This document shows positions 1 to 10,874 of a stretch of 64,000 nt of DNA, piece after piece. The position numbers and the translations under genes were made by a program. Location: the NCBI GenBank assembly GCA_013399695.1, contig VXAU01002306.1, positions 1,086,588 to 1,150,587 of the forward strand, read 5' to 3'. Position 1 is the first letter of the stretch. Every line of letters starts with the position of its first letter. The stretch is from Formicarius rufipectus (taxonomy: Eukaryota; Chordata; Aves; Passeriformes; Formicariidae). Under the pieces are notes generated by a model. That model had not been told where the DNA came from, did no database searches, and saw only the letters and a program-made list of their open reading frames with translations.

Positions 1-1557
1 GAGCCAATTTTGAGGGGAAAAAAAATTACAGAACTGAAAATTGCTTTCTGCAACAAATTCAAAGCACATATTATTTTATAAGCACTGTTCTCTTTGAAAG
101 ACTTATGATAGCTATTTTGTAATTCTTCCTCCTCAGAAAATAGAAGTGTTTCAGCACCTTCTATATAATTTAATAGCAATTTATGTGCCTGCTATGGTTA
201 AGGGATAGGCTGGTTTTCCAGGAAAAGCAAAAAAATTCAAAAGTCAGTAGGACCCATGACAAAATATGTGAAGAAGCTGTAGAAAAGGACTCACTTAGTT
301 TCCAACCCCTGTTAATTTTGACTGTATCTTCCTCTGAAAAGAGCCTTCTTTTCATGACTGAATTAGTTGCAAATCCTTACATGTTTTGTAATTAAAAACT
401 GCAGCCCTCAGTAACGATTCTTAATTATTGCAGAAAGTGCAGTTTGCAGCCCAGGCAGCCAACACAAACCATCATCACGTCCCCAGGCTGGGACACACCA
501 AGGCCAGGACAGACTGCAAGAGCTGTGGGACCATATTCCCGCTGTCAGAACCTCGTGGGGGAAGATTGGACAGGGCTCCCAAGACCTCCAGGACACTTCA
601 GAGAGACCTTGGTCATCCCACACCTCCTGTGCACCATCAGTCTGGCTTAAGCCACCTGGAGTCAGCAAGTCCTTGGCATCTCCAAGCTGCCTCTCATTTT
701 TTGCACTGCCAGGTTCCTCTGGAGCCTGTCTGCATCTCCCTGCATCCCTGACATGAGCCCTCACTCTCCTGGCTCCTCCAGCTGCCAGGCTGACTTGCCA
801 AGGGCAGTTTGGTAGCCTGTGACTTTCTGGATCCCTTTGCTGCTTTCATTATATTGATTTCTTGGGCACTTCTAAAGCTAAATCTGCCCAAGACCAGCCA
901 AGCAATCTCAATTTCACCTCACCACATGTTTAGATTTCCAAAATTTTCCACCACACCGGTGGGACAGCTGAGCTGAACGCCTCAGCACTTCTCTCACATC
1001 CAGCCTCTTCTCAAAGCCTGGAGCTGCTTGAACTGTGTCCCTGGAAAAGCCCAACACAACCCCAAGGCGTGGAGTTCAGCTCAGAAGACATGGCAGCTGG
1101 GTTCTCCTCCTCAAATTCACCAGGGCTGAAGGTCGTGTCCCTTCGCTGCTGGCCTGCCTAACCTTCCAGCATTCAATGGAGGAGGAGGAGGAAAGGCCAT
1201 TTTGGCAGGAGCAAGAGCTCAACCCAACACTTGGCTGCTCTGCAGTGGATAATTGTCACTTGGAAACATGCTTCAGTCATGCTTCTCCTTCTTTTTGTCC
1301 CTTTCATATTCTGCTGTCCTCAATAACTGGCTGCAGTTCCTCCTAACAGATTTCTGAAGCTATTTGGGTCAAGTAGAAATCACCCAAGTCCAAAAGGCTG
1401 CTGCACATGAGATTCTCGAAAAACCCTAAGCTCTATAATTTGTAAACCCTAACAAAAGGCTTTATGTAACTTATTTCAGTGTTGATCACAGAGGAATACT
1501 GAACTCACAAGCAACAACCCACAATTAATTGTGTAATTTTCAATACCTCCTTTGGCT

Positions 1558-1581
1558 AAAAAAAGAGAAAAAAAAAAAAAA
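1558..1581. repeat. A-rich homopolymer tract
   Basis: AAAAAAAGAG followed by about 14 A, in the intron after exon 8. It is a simple repeat only. Confidence 0.88.
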
Positions 1582-4350
1582 GGCTTGAGCCATTTTCTGC
1601 ATCTAAATTAGTGTTGAAATTGGATGGATTTCTCTAAGCCAAGAGAAATGAATGGAAAATTACACTTTTGGTGAAGAGAGGCAGCATTAGGTTTCAATTA
1701 GAGTTCAATCTAGCAGGGAAATGGGGAGGGAACTTTGAAAATGCTGAGGCAAACCCTTTTAATTAGCCCTTCCTTTTTTGTTGGGAGCTGGGCTGTGTAC
1801 CACAAGTGATAATGCATTACTCCAGTCCAACAGTTCCACAGGCCCTATTCTGGTATCAATAATATTTGGAAAAAAAATAAAATCCATCTCATCCTCTTCT
1901 CAGCATTTCTGAGCTAGATTGGCACTGAGAAAAAGATTCTGAACACCCAATTTACTTTCTCCCAGTGACAAAGCAGGTTTCCTTACCCAGAGCTCCCAAT
2001 TGGTGTGATGGACCTCTGGCCTCACACCTTCACCTGGCAGCACCGTGCAAAGGTTCCCAACTTACAGAATCAGCTTTGCTGGGAAGCTAAAAGCACACAT
2101 CTTCCAAGCTGTGGCACAGAGGTTAGGCAAAAAACACTCCCGGAGTCAGACTGAGACAGCAAAAAATCTACATTTTGAGGCTCCATCATTGCCTTGCCTC
2201 CTTAGAAAACAGCAATTTACATATCAATAAGGGAAATATTTACATTTAGAGCTTACAAATATTGTCACTTGGCCCAACCTATTGATACAGCAGCTTTCTG
2301 CTCTTTATGTGACAGTCATTTGAGTCTTTGTGAAGGGCAATATTTAAGCCTGTCACAGGCCCATACAAAGCCCAAACCTCAAAGAGACAAGGTCCTCAGC
2401 TGACCAAGGCATCCCTGAGGAGGCCACATTACAACAGACATCAGTGGTGCTTGAGATTTGCCTCCAACCTGTCCCAAGAGGCACGTGCCCATTCCCTCAC
2501 AGACACAGACTGACCTCCAGATCTGGGTCATGTACTCAGCCAAAAGTCACACATCCTGTCACCAGGCTGGAAAAGCCTCTCATGCTGTTCTCCAAAAGCC
2601 TGAAAACACCCCTGGCAGATGCACAGGGTTCAGAAGGAGCTGAAGGAGATATGACAGACTCATGTAGGGTTTTAATAAGGTTTGATCTTACCTTACACAA
2701 ATAAGACAAGGCATGGAATCATAATATATATTTCAAACACAATGGCATTATTACAGTAAAGGGCTCCAAAGTTATAAAGAAGCTCGTTGGGCTTACTCGG
2801 AATGGAGTAGTCAGATGGTTGCCAGATCATAAACTAATTCCCATGTCCTCATTTGGCTGCTGAGCAAATAAAACGATGTGAGAGGTATCTAACTGCATTT
2901 ACTTCATTAACATGCTATCTTCAGCATATTCTAAAGCACAATAACACAATGTCTGTGTCCTTGGAGAGAGGCAAATGAGAAATATTTCCTTTCATTTTTA
3001 ACATGGTCCTTTCTTCTTTCATTGGTGAGCCCAATTACAAAGCCATGATGAGACTATAAATTCTAAATACTGCTCCCCTGGCAATTTGTACTCGGGCAGC
3101 ATTTTCTTAGGTAGAACCATATTATGGAAGCAATAATGTTTTCACCAGCACAGGCACGAATGGATCACGTCTTATATATTCTCTGAAGTCTCAAGGAATT
3201 AATTCCGTCCATGAGCAATCCCTCACAAGCTACTAATATAAAAGCTAACAGCATAAAAATTCAATAGATAGAAACCAGCTTAGCTGATTACTTCCTTTTA
3301 TTGCCTTAAATTCCAAGAAGTGAAGCTGGAAAGAACTGGACTCACAAAATGGCAAATAAGAAATGTTTACGGGACACTATAGACAGGATGTACCATAAAA
3401 CATGAGCCAAATTAGTTCTTGACCTAAGTTGCCTTTTCCTTTTTAGGATGATGGCTGAGACAATTCTGGATGCAAAGAACCAACGATGAAAAAGTCTTCA
3501 TTTAAGAGAGATGTGCTGTCCCAGGACTTGCACCTACCATCCCCATCTCCCTCTTGCAGCTGTCCAGCCCTCAAAGTGGGTAAAAGCTCAGCTCAGACAA
3601 GGGATATGTAAACCACACAGCACTGCTTTGCCCAGTCATACTGAACATACAGTGAGGGCGAGGCCCTCTCCTTAGGCAGGCACTGGTTGCTCACAAGTTT
3701 CGATCTAGTCTTTAAAAACCACAAGTTGCACGAGGTCCTTTCCAATTACATCTCAACTATGTCTCTTCTAGCAGCTGGAATTTAGATTAGGTAAGAGTGT
3801 TCATCTGTGTCAGACCAGTGTAATTGCCAACTCCTGTGGATGTTTGTGTGCAAGAAACTCTTTCAATCCCTGCTATTTCAGCTGTGAGCTCATTTATCTT
3901 TGCGGTGCAACTACCACTACCCAGTGCCTCAGTCAGGCTGCTGACTCCTGTCTCTGAACAAACTATAGGAGATGACACAGTGAAGCCAGATTGCACTGAA
4001 AAATGAGTGGGATTGTGTCTTCATGACAAAAAGCAGCTTGGTTCCCTTTCCCAATACCTTCTGATTACATGTGTCACACTGACACCAAGTTCACACACAC
4101 ACCATCCCTTTTGTGCTCAGTCCTTAGAAATGCAGTTAATAAAAGAGCCCAAAAAGGAATTGCCAGTGTGATGGACAGATTTTGCTCTCCTTAATTGTGC
4201 TATTTGAGTGCTACCTCCATTCATGCTATTTAACTTCCAAGCAAACAGCACACCAAAGTGAAGGCATGATTAAGACAGAAGGTAAGAATGAGCTTAACAA
4301 GTGGCAAGAATGGGTAATGAGAGAGGAAAGGTAAGAAAACAGAACCAGAG

Positions 4351-4427
4351 AACAGCTTGGGTTAGAAGGGACCTTATAAGGGTCATCTAGTTGAACCTCC
4401 ATTGCAATGAGGAGGGGTATCTTCAAC
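4351..4427 (-). mobile_element. CR1-like LINE 3' fragment
   Basis: The plus strand reads CTTGGGTTAGAAGGGACC, TTATAAGGGTCATCTAGTTG, then AACCTCCATTGCAATG and a GGAGGGGTATCTTCAA-like end. This is the reverse complement of the typical avian CR1 tail (ttgga...tagatgatctttaaggtcccttccaaccc). The fragment is under 100 bp, diverged, and in the same orientation as PCSK2. Confidence 0.78.
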
Positions 4428-7324
4428 TTGAAGAAGGTATATCAGATGTAGAAGATGTATCGGTGCTGGCCCACCTGGTTATGGCTGCATGGCTTCAAGC
4501 CATAAAAACAGCCTTATAAACAAGAAGTTTCACAGTTTCTGCAGTTTTCATCATCTTGTCATTATCAGGTGACTAGTTACTCCCATATCTCAGCAGCTCT
4601 GGAAGAAGGACTTCTAAAGGACATGACAGTGGACTGGAGTCTGACGGGATGAAACTCTTGTCAGTGAGTTTCTCCTTGAGTCAGGTTCCCAAGTGTGATG
4701 GCAACAAGGTAAGTGGTACCTGTGTTTGTCAAGCCAGTTAACTGCATATTCCCTATAAAAATGTGATCTCATTCCTACTCACTGATTTTTAGTTTATTGC
4801 ATTAGCAGCAAGGATATTAATCTTGCTCCATGCAAGAGATCTTACATTGCCTTCTAGGACATTTGGAAGCATTGCTTTTAGTTTAAGAACACATTTTTAT
4901 TCTCAGCATGTTGCTTCCTCCCTGCCATTATTTCAGCTTCATCATTAATTCGTGAACCATCATTCTAGTGAGAATCACCTCTAGGCTGATAAGAAGAATT
5001 CCTACATTTATTTGTCTCAGCTTATAAAAGATCCTTTTTAATAAACAGGGGGGTTACTCTGAAAAATTATCATATATTAAAATTTACATCTGTACAGTCA
5101 GTAGAGAATTTGATGCATATATTATAGACCTAAACTAGGTAAAGGGGTACTATATCAAAGGCTTGTTAGTCTTCCTTTACAAGCAGGGAAGTCTGTCATG
5201 TGTTTTTCAAAGCACCAGGGAGAATACCCAACAACCACTGACAGCTTGAAATATCTCCAGAAAATCTGGCTCTCCACAAAAAGAGATCAGAACAAGCTAT
5301 ACACCAAAAAACATTCTATGACAGGAAACTTAATGAGCAAAATAAGGGTAGGCAGAGCTATGAACACAAGGCAAAGGGAGTTATTTGGGGTGGAACTGTC
5401 TCTTCTTCTGTGCAGGTATTGCCAGGAGATAGGTGGGATACTGCCACTGTAAGATTAAGTGTAATTGTTCCTGGACAACAATATTTTAGTAGATAGAATG
5501 CAGTATCATTCTTCCTAATCCTGCAGTGGCTGACAGAACTGGTTTCCTAATGCAGGCTCTCCTGTTAATTTTATGTCTCCTGGTAAAGTATGAGAGTAAC
5601 TCTCACCAGAGCACAGCTCACTGTCACTGTTCCCTCTCCTTCCCAAACCTTCAACCCAAGTGATCTCGGGCCCCCTTCTGTTCTTAATATTGCAAAATAT
5701 TTCTTGAAGAGAATCACAAACACTCCTGAGGGCAAGGTATTAAAAGAGTAATATGCCAAACACTCCAGGTATGGGACTACAACCAGGCCATAAAACAGAA
5801 GGGAAAAATCCCTTCTCCAATATTCAGCATTCAAAGAGGTTAATTCCAGTGTAACTCCACAAACTAAAGCACAGGGTGACACAACACCAAGTTAATTGAA
5901 AGATTTTTTACAAACCAAACTGCAAAAAACCCCACATGACTACAATTTAAAATCTGCTGCTCCTGGAGGGTAAAATAACTCTATTCAGTTCAGTTTGCAT
6001 TTCTCTGCCAGGGTTATTAAGTGCATTTTCTGCTACTTTTAGACAAGTCCTGCATAGGAGAACAACACAAAAATGAAATGAAATTTTTTCTATTTTCAGA
6101 GTATATGTCTGCTCCAACCAACATGAGTGGAAGAAAAATCAAGTAACTATAAGACATCAAGGTGTTGCTAAAGCTGTCACATACCTAAGAAAGATCCTCC
6201 TCAAGACCATATGGAAACAGTAGATAAATGAAAGAAAGTCACAAGAAGAAACACAGCTTGTGTAAGATGACTTCTGAGCTCATCAGAGGTTTAGAGAGTT
6301 CATAGTACAACATTGAGCAGACTCAGGAGGAATTTGTGACAAGTCTTCCTGAGTTATTGCACTACATCGTTAATTCTATGGGAGAGAGTATGGAGACAAC
6401 TGTTATCCCTCTGTAACAGGCAAAACATTTGAGGCTCAGGATTTGAGAAACCTTCAGTTGATCCACTACTTACCACAGCATTAGATTTAATTATCACATC
6501 ACTAAACATGGTGAACTGAATGTGGTGCTCATAAACAGGTGGTGGTGAAGAGTGGGAGAAACTGGCATGAGTAAGAGGGAGAAATAATTTGGATGGGAAA
6601 ACGAGCGATTGTGGAGCTCCCACACAAAAGCACCCCAGATGTTCTGGGGACTTTCACATCTTGTCCATATGGGAACCCAGCTACAATCGACCAAGGGGAG
6701 GAGGCTCATGCCTTCCAGCACCAGAAGCAGCTGCAATGACACTGAAAAGGTGACAACAAAACCATACAAGGTTGGTTTGTTTGTTTTGGGCTGATTTGTT
6801 TTCTTTTTGAGTTGTGGCACACATCTTCCCCAACCTTCTAACGGGTCAAACAGATTACAGGACAATACTGAGTGTCTTTTAAAAAGACCAGAGTGCGCTC
6901 CTAGGAGGAGGTGGAAAGGTGGGAATAAACAAGGAGGCTCCTGCTACTGGGAAATGATACTGCTCCATGGCTGTATTCAATCACAGCTAATAATGCCCTT
7001 ATATGAGTGGCCTGAAAGGCATTCCAAACCCAAAGCAACAATTCAACTGCTAATACACAGACACTGTGCATCAGTAGCACAGCTGGCGTGTTTCAACACA
7101 GGGAATATTTACAGGAGCGGGCTCTTCCTTTTTGACTGTGTTGGCATACGAAAAACACGTGTAAGCAGACTGGAGAGAAACACAGCATATGCTGAGGCTC
7201 CACAGTAAAAGCAATGCCAAAATATTGCCAAAACAGTGCCGAGAGAACGTCACCTAACGCTGGAAATACGCTGAAAGTTGGAATAATCCCCACAGCTGCC
7301 CCGCGTTCCCAAGTCACTGGTTTT

Positions 7325-7344
7325 GGTGCGGGCGCGTACGCACC
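7325..7344. repeat. CpG-dense GC hairpin near exon 8 donor
   Basis: GGTGCG at 7325-7330 is complemented by CGCACC at 7339-7344 with an 8-nt loop, and five CpGs fall within about 20 bp in an AT-rich neighbourhood. It lies about 40 nt downstream of the exon 8 donor in the transcript. A splicing role is inference only. Confidence 0.75.
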
Positions 7345-7383
7345 GTTCTGCCCCAGCACCCAGGTTGTTGGCATGGCTGATAC

Positions 7384-7559
7384 CTTGTTCACACCATCTG
7401 CCATGGCTTGCAGAGTTAGCTCTCTAGGTCCATCCACAGTCTTCCCATTATCAGTAGGCCCCCAGCTGGCACTGTATATATCGATGACTTGAGGCATGTG
7501 ACTGATGGAGGAAGCCTCGATGATGTCTGTCATAAATGGCTGGTCGAGCATCCGAATAC
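7384..7559 (-). CDS. PCSK2: PCSK2 exon 8 (central catalytic domain)
   Basis: The 176-nt exon enters in phase 1 and leaves in phase 0. The acceptor is tccacag above 7559 and the donor is gtatca below 7384. It completes Gly and reads IRMLDQPFMTDIIEAS, then SISHMPQVIDIYSASWGP, then TDNGKTVDGP and LTLQAMADGVNK. SASWGPTDNGKTVDGP is an S8B signature that lines the substrate pocket. Val after MPQ replaces the Leu I recall in mammals. The next expected segment (GRGGKGS, then the WASGDGG oxyanion region, where PC2 uniquely has Asp instead of Asn) is not seen between 1 and 7383, so it must lie further left. Confidence 0.97.
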
Positions 7560-10222
7560 CTGTGGATTTAATCAACACAAACGTGAATTATGCAATGCCC
7601 GGTGTGGGGAGAGATCTCAGCACCTGCAGAAGGCCCCTGGGTTACAGGGATTTTAATTCACTGGCAGTTTCACTCGCTCAGTAATTCCAAAACTCGCCAT
7701 TCCCATTTCCCCAGGGAGTGCTTACCCAGCAGGATGCCAGCATTAAACACCCAGCCACAGCAAGGCAGCGTGGCCCAGAAAGAGAAAGCATTCTATTGTT
7801 AGCTTTCTAATTACACAGTGTTTTCCATCTACTGTTGGAGAATGCTTTAAAAATACTAGTATTCAGCAATCTCATAAACTCACAGCATTTAAATAATATT
7901 AACAGTATGGAAAACAGTATTTTGTAACAACTAGGTGGGGGGGGGGAAGTAAGCCCCCCCCCTCATCTAATGAATACTCAGTTTTGTGTTGACAGGTCAT
8001 TAGTTTTTCAAGTAATTTTTCTATTTATTTTGGTGGCTCTCCAGAATTTAATCAGAGGAGGGAAACACACTACACAGCAATTTCCTGGAAAAATATCATT
8101 GTGTCAACATGCAGATGCAATAACAAAATACAGCCAGTATTTGGAGGAAAAAAGCAAACTAAACCCTGCTTCCTTTAACCCATGCTGCAGTAGGAGTTCA
8201 GAGCTTAAATCATACAATCCTAGGACATGTCAACTTCTTAAAACTTCACAGTGTTGGCTCTAAGCAAGCCAGAGTGTGACAGACAGCACTGCAAGCCCTG
8301 ACGTCCACCATGCCCCACACACAGGAGAGCTGTTGGTGGTCTCTGGATGAGACCTGAGTAACCAGGGTTTCATTCCAACTTTCCTTTGTAGCCTTGAGTT
8401 GAAGTTCAGTTTTTCCCAACAGTTTAGGACACAGATGAGACAGGAATCAGTAGCACAGAGTCAAACAGTGTGAGTGATGGTGAGGACCCTAATTTAGAAA
8501 CCAGTGGTTTTCCTGCATTCAATACAAAACCCATGGGCCAAATATGAGGCTGGGAAAAAAAGTGGTGCAAACTTCAAACAGAAACAAATAGTGCATATTC
8601 CTCATCTCCTATTTCAAGCTAGAAACGTTGAGGTCAAATTCAATGATTGAGAAATCCCTTCAAATACATCTGAAATGCACATCTGCTCTAAACCCACAGA
8701 ATTAATCACTGACCCTAGGGAGGTGGGGGAACAATGGGAGGAGGCAAGCCATCTTCAGGACAAAAGAGAGGTACAAGAAGAAAAACAAGTGATACTCCAA
8801 ATCTTGGCTACCAACTTCCCATTCCAACTGCAAACATGGACCCTGAACCATGGGTCATGGGCTCAGAGCAGACTCTGAGCTCTCATGGACTTCCACATCC
8901 CCATGGACCACACGGTGGTGCTGCAGGTGCACACTGCTCTCAGGCTGGGAAGGTTGGTTGGCACTTCCAAAATCCTGAGGGGATTTTGCTACGAAGTGGA
9001 CAAGTATAGAAAATAATTTGTAGGCTGTTGGTCATCACAAAAAGTCCTCATTTCTTGATTTTTAAGCATCCATCCTGCAGTTATAGAGTTAAGCAAATTA
9101 TATGGATGAGGTCCACCCAAAAGCCCTTGCCAATCCCGTTTCACATTCCCCTGAGAGTAGCTATTGCCAGAATGAAAAGTTTTGTGGAATGTCCCATCTC
9201 TGGAGGGGATGTTACTATCAGTGAAGAAGGGAGACATGCACTAGACCTGCATGGCCTATTTCTAACTTCCTGTGATATTTCTTGGGTAACAGCTTAGCAA
9301 ACATTGCTTGGTGCCCTTCTCCAGTGCAGATGCAGCTTTCCATGGTGTAGCTGACAGAAGGAATGTAGCCTTCCCCAGATTCTCCTGACAGTGCAATGGA
9401 ACAAGGACTGGCCAAGCAGAGCAGAGCTGTCCATGCACACGTGCTGTGAACCATCCCCAGGAAGCAATGGGTGCATCAACACTGGTGTTCTGGTGTGGCT
9501 CAGGAGAATTTAAGTGAAATTTATAAGCATCTATCTCTGCTTGCTGTGGCTCAGTTCTCAACAGGGAACAGTCTTACAGTGGGAAAACTGGATGTCTTCA
9601 GATTAAACTAAACTGACACACGATGTCCAAAAGCCTAACTCACTCCAAGCACTGTGTTCAGTCTATCTGCACAGAGGAGAGCTTGTTAGAAGTAAAAATA
9701 CCCAACTAACCCAAGGTGTGAATGTTGGGTACCACCCGTTCCATCCCCTGCATCTGCTCCTACCACTCTGTACTGCTGTTAAAACAGGAAACTCAGCAAC
9801 CACAGAGATCTACAGCACTGCAGGCTCTTCCCTGTGAAAGCCTAAAGTGTGAGATTTGCCTTTTCAAATAGTTCCTGAGTGCAGCAGGAATTTATACTTT
9901 ACCTCCTGCAAAACGAGATTGGCCACAAATGATTCCGCAGCCATGCGGGGAAGAAGCCCCGAAAAATCAATATGCCAAGAGGAGCTGGCACGTGAAGGAG
10001 CAGATCTGCTACTCTGCAAAGCCATCACAGAGGCTGTGCAAGGCCCCTGATTGAAAAGGCAAAGCCATGGAAAAATTCCTCTCCCTGGTCACTATGGAAA
10101 GCAATAAACCCATGGCCCGGCGCCAACCCCCAGCCCTGTCCTGGGCAACTCTTCTCTGACCCATCAGGAGAAGCTCTGCCTGAGGCACAGGGACCTTCTC
10201 CCACCTCGAACTGGGACCGTAC
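7560..10222 (-). other. PCSK2: PCSK2 intron 7
   Basis: This 2,663-bp intron lies between exons 7 and 8, with donor gtacgg and acceptor tccacag. The only notable content is the G-run/C-run inverted repeat at 7937-7962. I see no transposon or exon in the remainder. Confidence 0.9.
7937..7962. repeat. G-run/C-run inverted repeat (perfect hairpin)
   Basis: Ten G (7937-7946), then AAGTAAG, then nine C (7954-7962). This forms a perfect 9-bp G:C stem with a 7-nt loop. The G run on one strand and the C run on the other could also form G-quadruplex or i-motif structures. It lies in PCSK2 intron 7, about 380 bp from exon 8. Confidence 0.95.
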
Positions 10223-10311
10223 CTGCCACCTTGGAGTTGTAGGCGACGCCCACGCCGCAGATGTTGTTGTTGGCAGCAGCGGACACCTCTCCCGCACACC
10301 TCGTCCCGTGG
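10223..10311 (-). CDS. PCSK2: PCSK2 exon 7 (catalytic His)
   Basis: The 89-nt exon enters in phase 2 and leaves in phase 1. The acceptor is ctttcgcag above 10311 and the donor is gtacgg below 10223. It completes Ser and reads HGTRCAGEVSAAANNN, then ICGVGVAYNSKVA, plus the first base of Gly. The HGTRCAGE motif holds the catalytic-triad His (His208 in human numbering), and NNNICGVGVAYN is a conserved calcium- and substrate-side segment of the family. The protein appears identical to mammalian PC2. The exon is GC-rich at third positions, unlike its AT-rich intronic surroundings. An LTR begins only about 212 bp upstream in the transcript. Confidence 0.96.
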
Positions 10312-10523
10312 CTGCGAAAGGGAACACAGAGAAACACCACGTGAACCCCAGCCCGAGGCGTGGGCTGGACTCAGCTGGACCAACTCCAGCCTTCTTTCAC
10401 CCCAGTCGGCTCCTGGTGATGCAGAGGGGCAACCAATCTGTCATAAATGTCATTATGGTTCGTGTCAGTGAAAGCCAAGCGGGTAATTGCAGCCCCATAA
10501 AGTTGTTGTTACGACAGAGGCGG

Positions 10524-10740
10524 TGTGAGTTATGGTAAAACTGTTTAGTTTCTCTTCTTTATCAAAATAATGTGAGTTATGGTAGAACTGTTTAGTTTCT
10601 CTGTTTCCCTATGAAGGAAACACTTGAATTATGGCTGAACTGTTTAGTTTCCCAGAGCCCTTATCAGGTAATACGTAGTGGACGGAACGGACACAATAAA
10701 GAAACATATGTTGAAGACTGTTTAGTATCACATGGTCAAA
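10524..10740 (+). repeat. Tandem repeat inside LTR U3 (about 47-52 bp units)
   Basis: Two near-identical units begin at 10524 and 10571 with TGTGAGTTATGGTA, then AACTGTTTAGTTTCTCT. A third, more diverged unit begins near 10623 (GAATTATGGCTGAACTGTT). A partial fourth lies at about 10711-10730 (GAAGACTGTTTAGTATC). The spacings are 47 and 52 bp. Repeated blocks in U3 are a known position for retroviral enhancer repeats, but an enhancer role here is inference. Confidence 0.8.
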
Positions 10741-10868
10741 TGTATATGTGTATGATGAATATGTATGAAGTAACTGGATAAACCCTCAATCTGCGCTGTG
10801 TTTGGGATGTGGTTTTTGGGGAGCGAGGACTCCTGCAGCATCCAGCACGCTGTTTGCTTTCACCATAT

Positions 10869-10874
10869 AATAAA
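10869..10874 (+). promoter_or_regulatory. LTR polyadenylation signal AATAAA
   Basis: AATAAA lies on the plus strand within CCATATAATAAACTC, about 46 bp before the LTR's CACA end. It would act on plus-strand transcripts, that is antisense to PCSK2, so it should not terminate the gene's own pre-mRNA. Confidence 0.6.

Larger units (their letters stand above)
1..7383 (-). other. PCSK2: PCSK2 intron after exon 8, 5' part
   Basis: This is at least 7.4 kb of noncoding sequence after the exon 8 donor at 7383-7382. I looked on the minus strand for the expected GRGGKGS-WASGDGG exon and did not find it, so the intron continues past position 1. It holds one antisense-display CR1 fragment (about 4351-4427), an A-rich run at 1558-1581, and a small CpG-dense hairpin at 7325-7344 close to the donor. 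The ORFs in this stretch are short and lack recognisable domains. Confidence 0.85.

Noticed and set aside
7214..7492. 92-aa plus-strand open frame over exon 8
   Set aside because: Antisense shadow of PCSK2 exon 8, whose minus-strand reading is unambiguous.
10009..10383. 124-aa minus-strand open frame over exon 7
   Set aside because: Wrong frame relative to the spliced exon 7, which reads HGTRCAGE. A shadow caused by its GC-rich codons.
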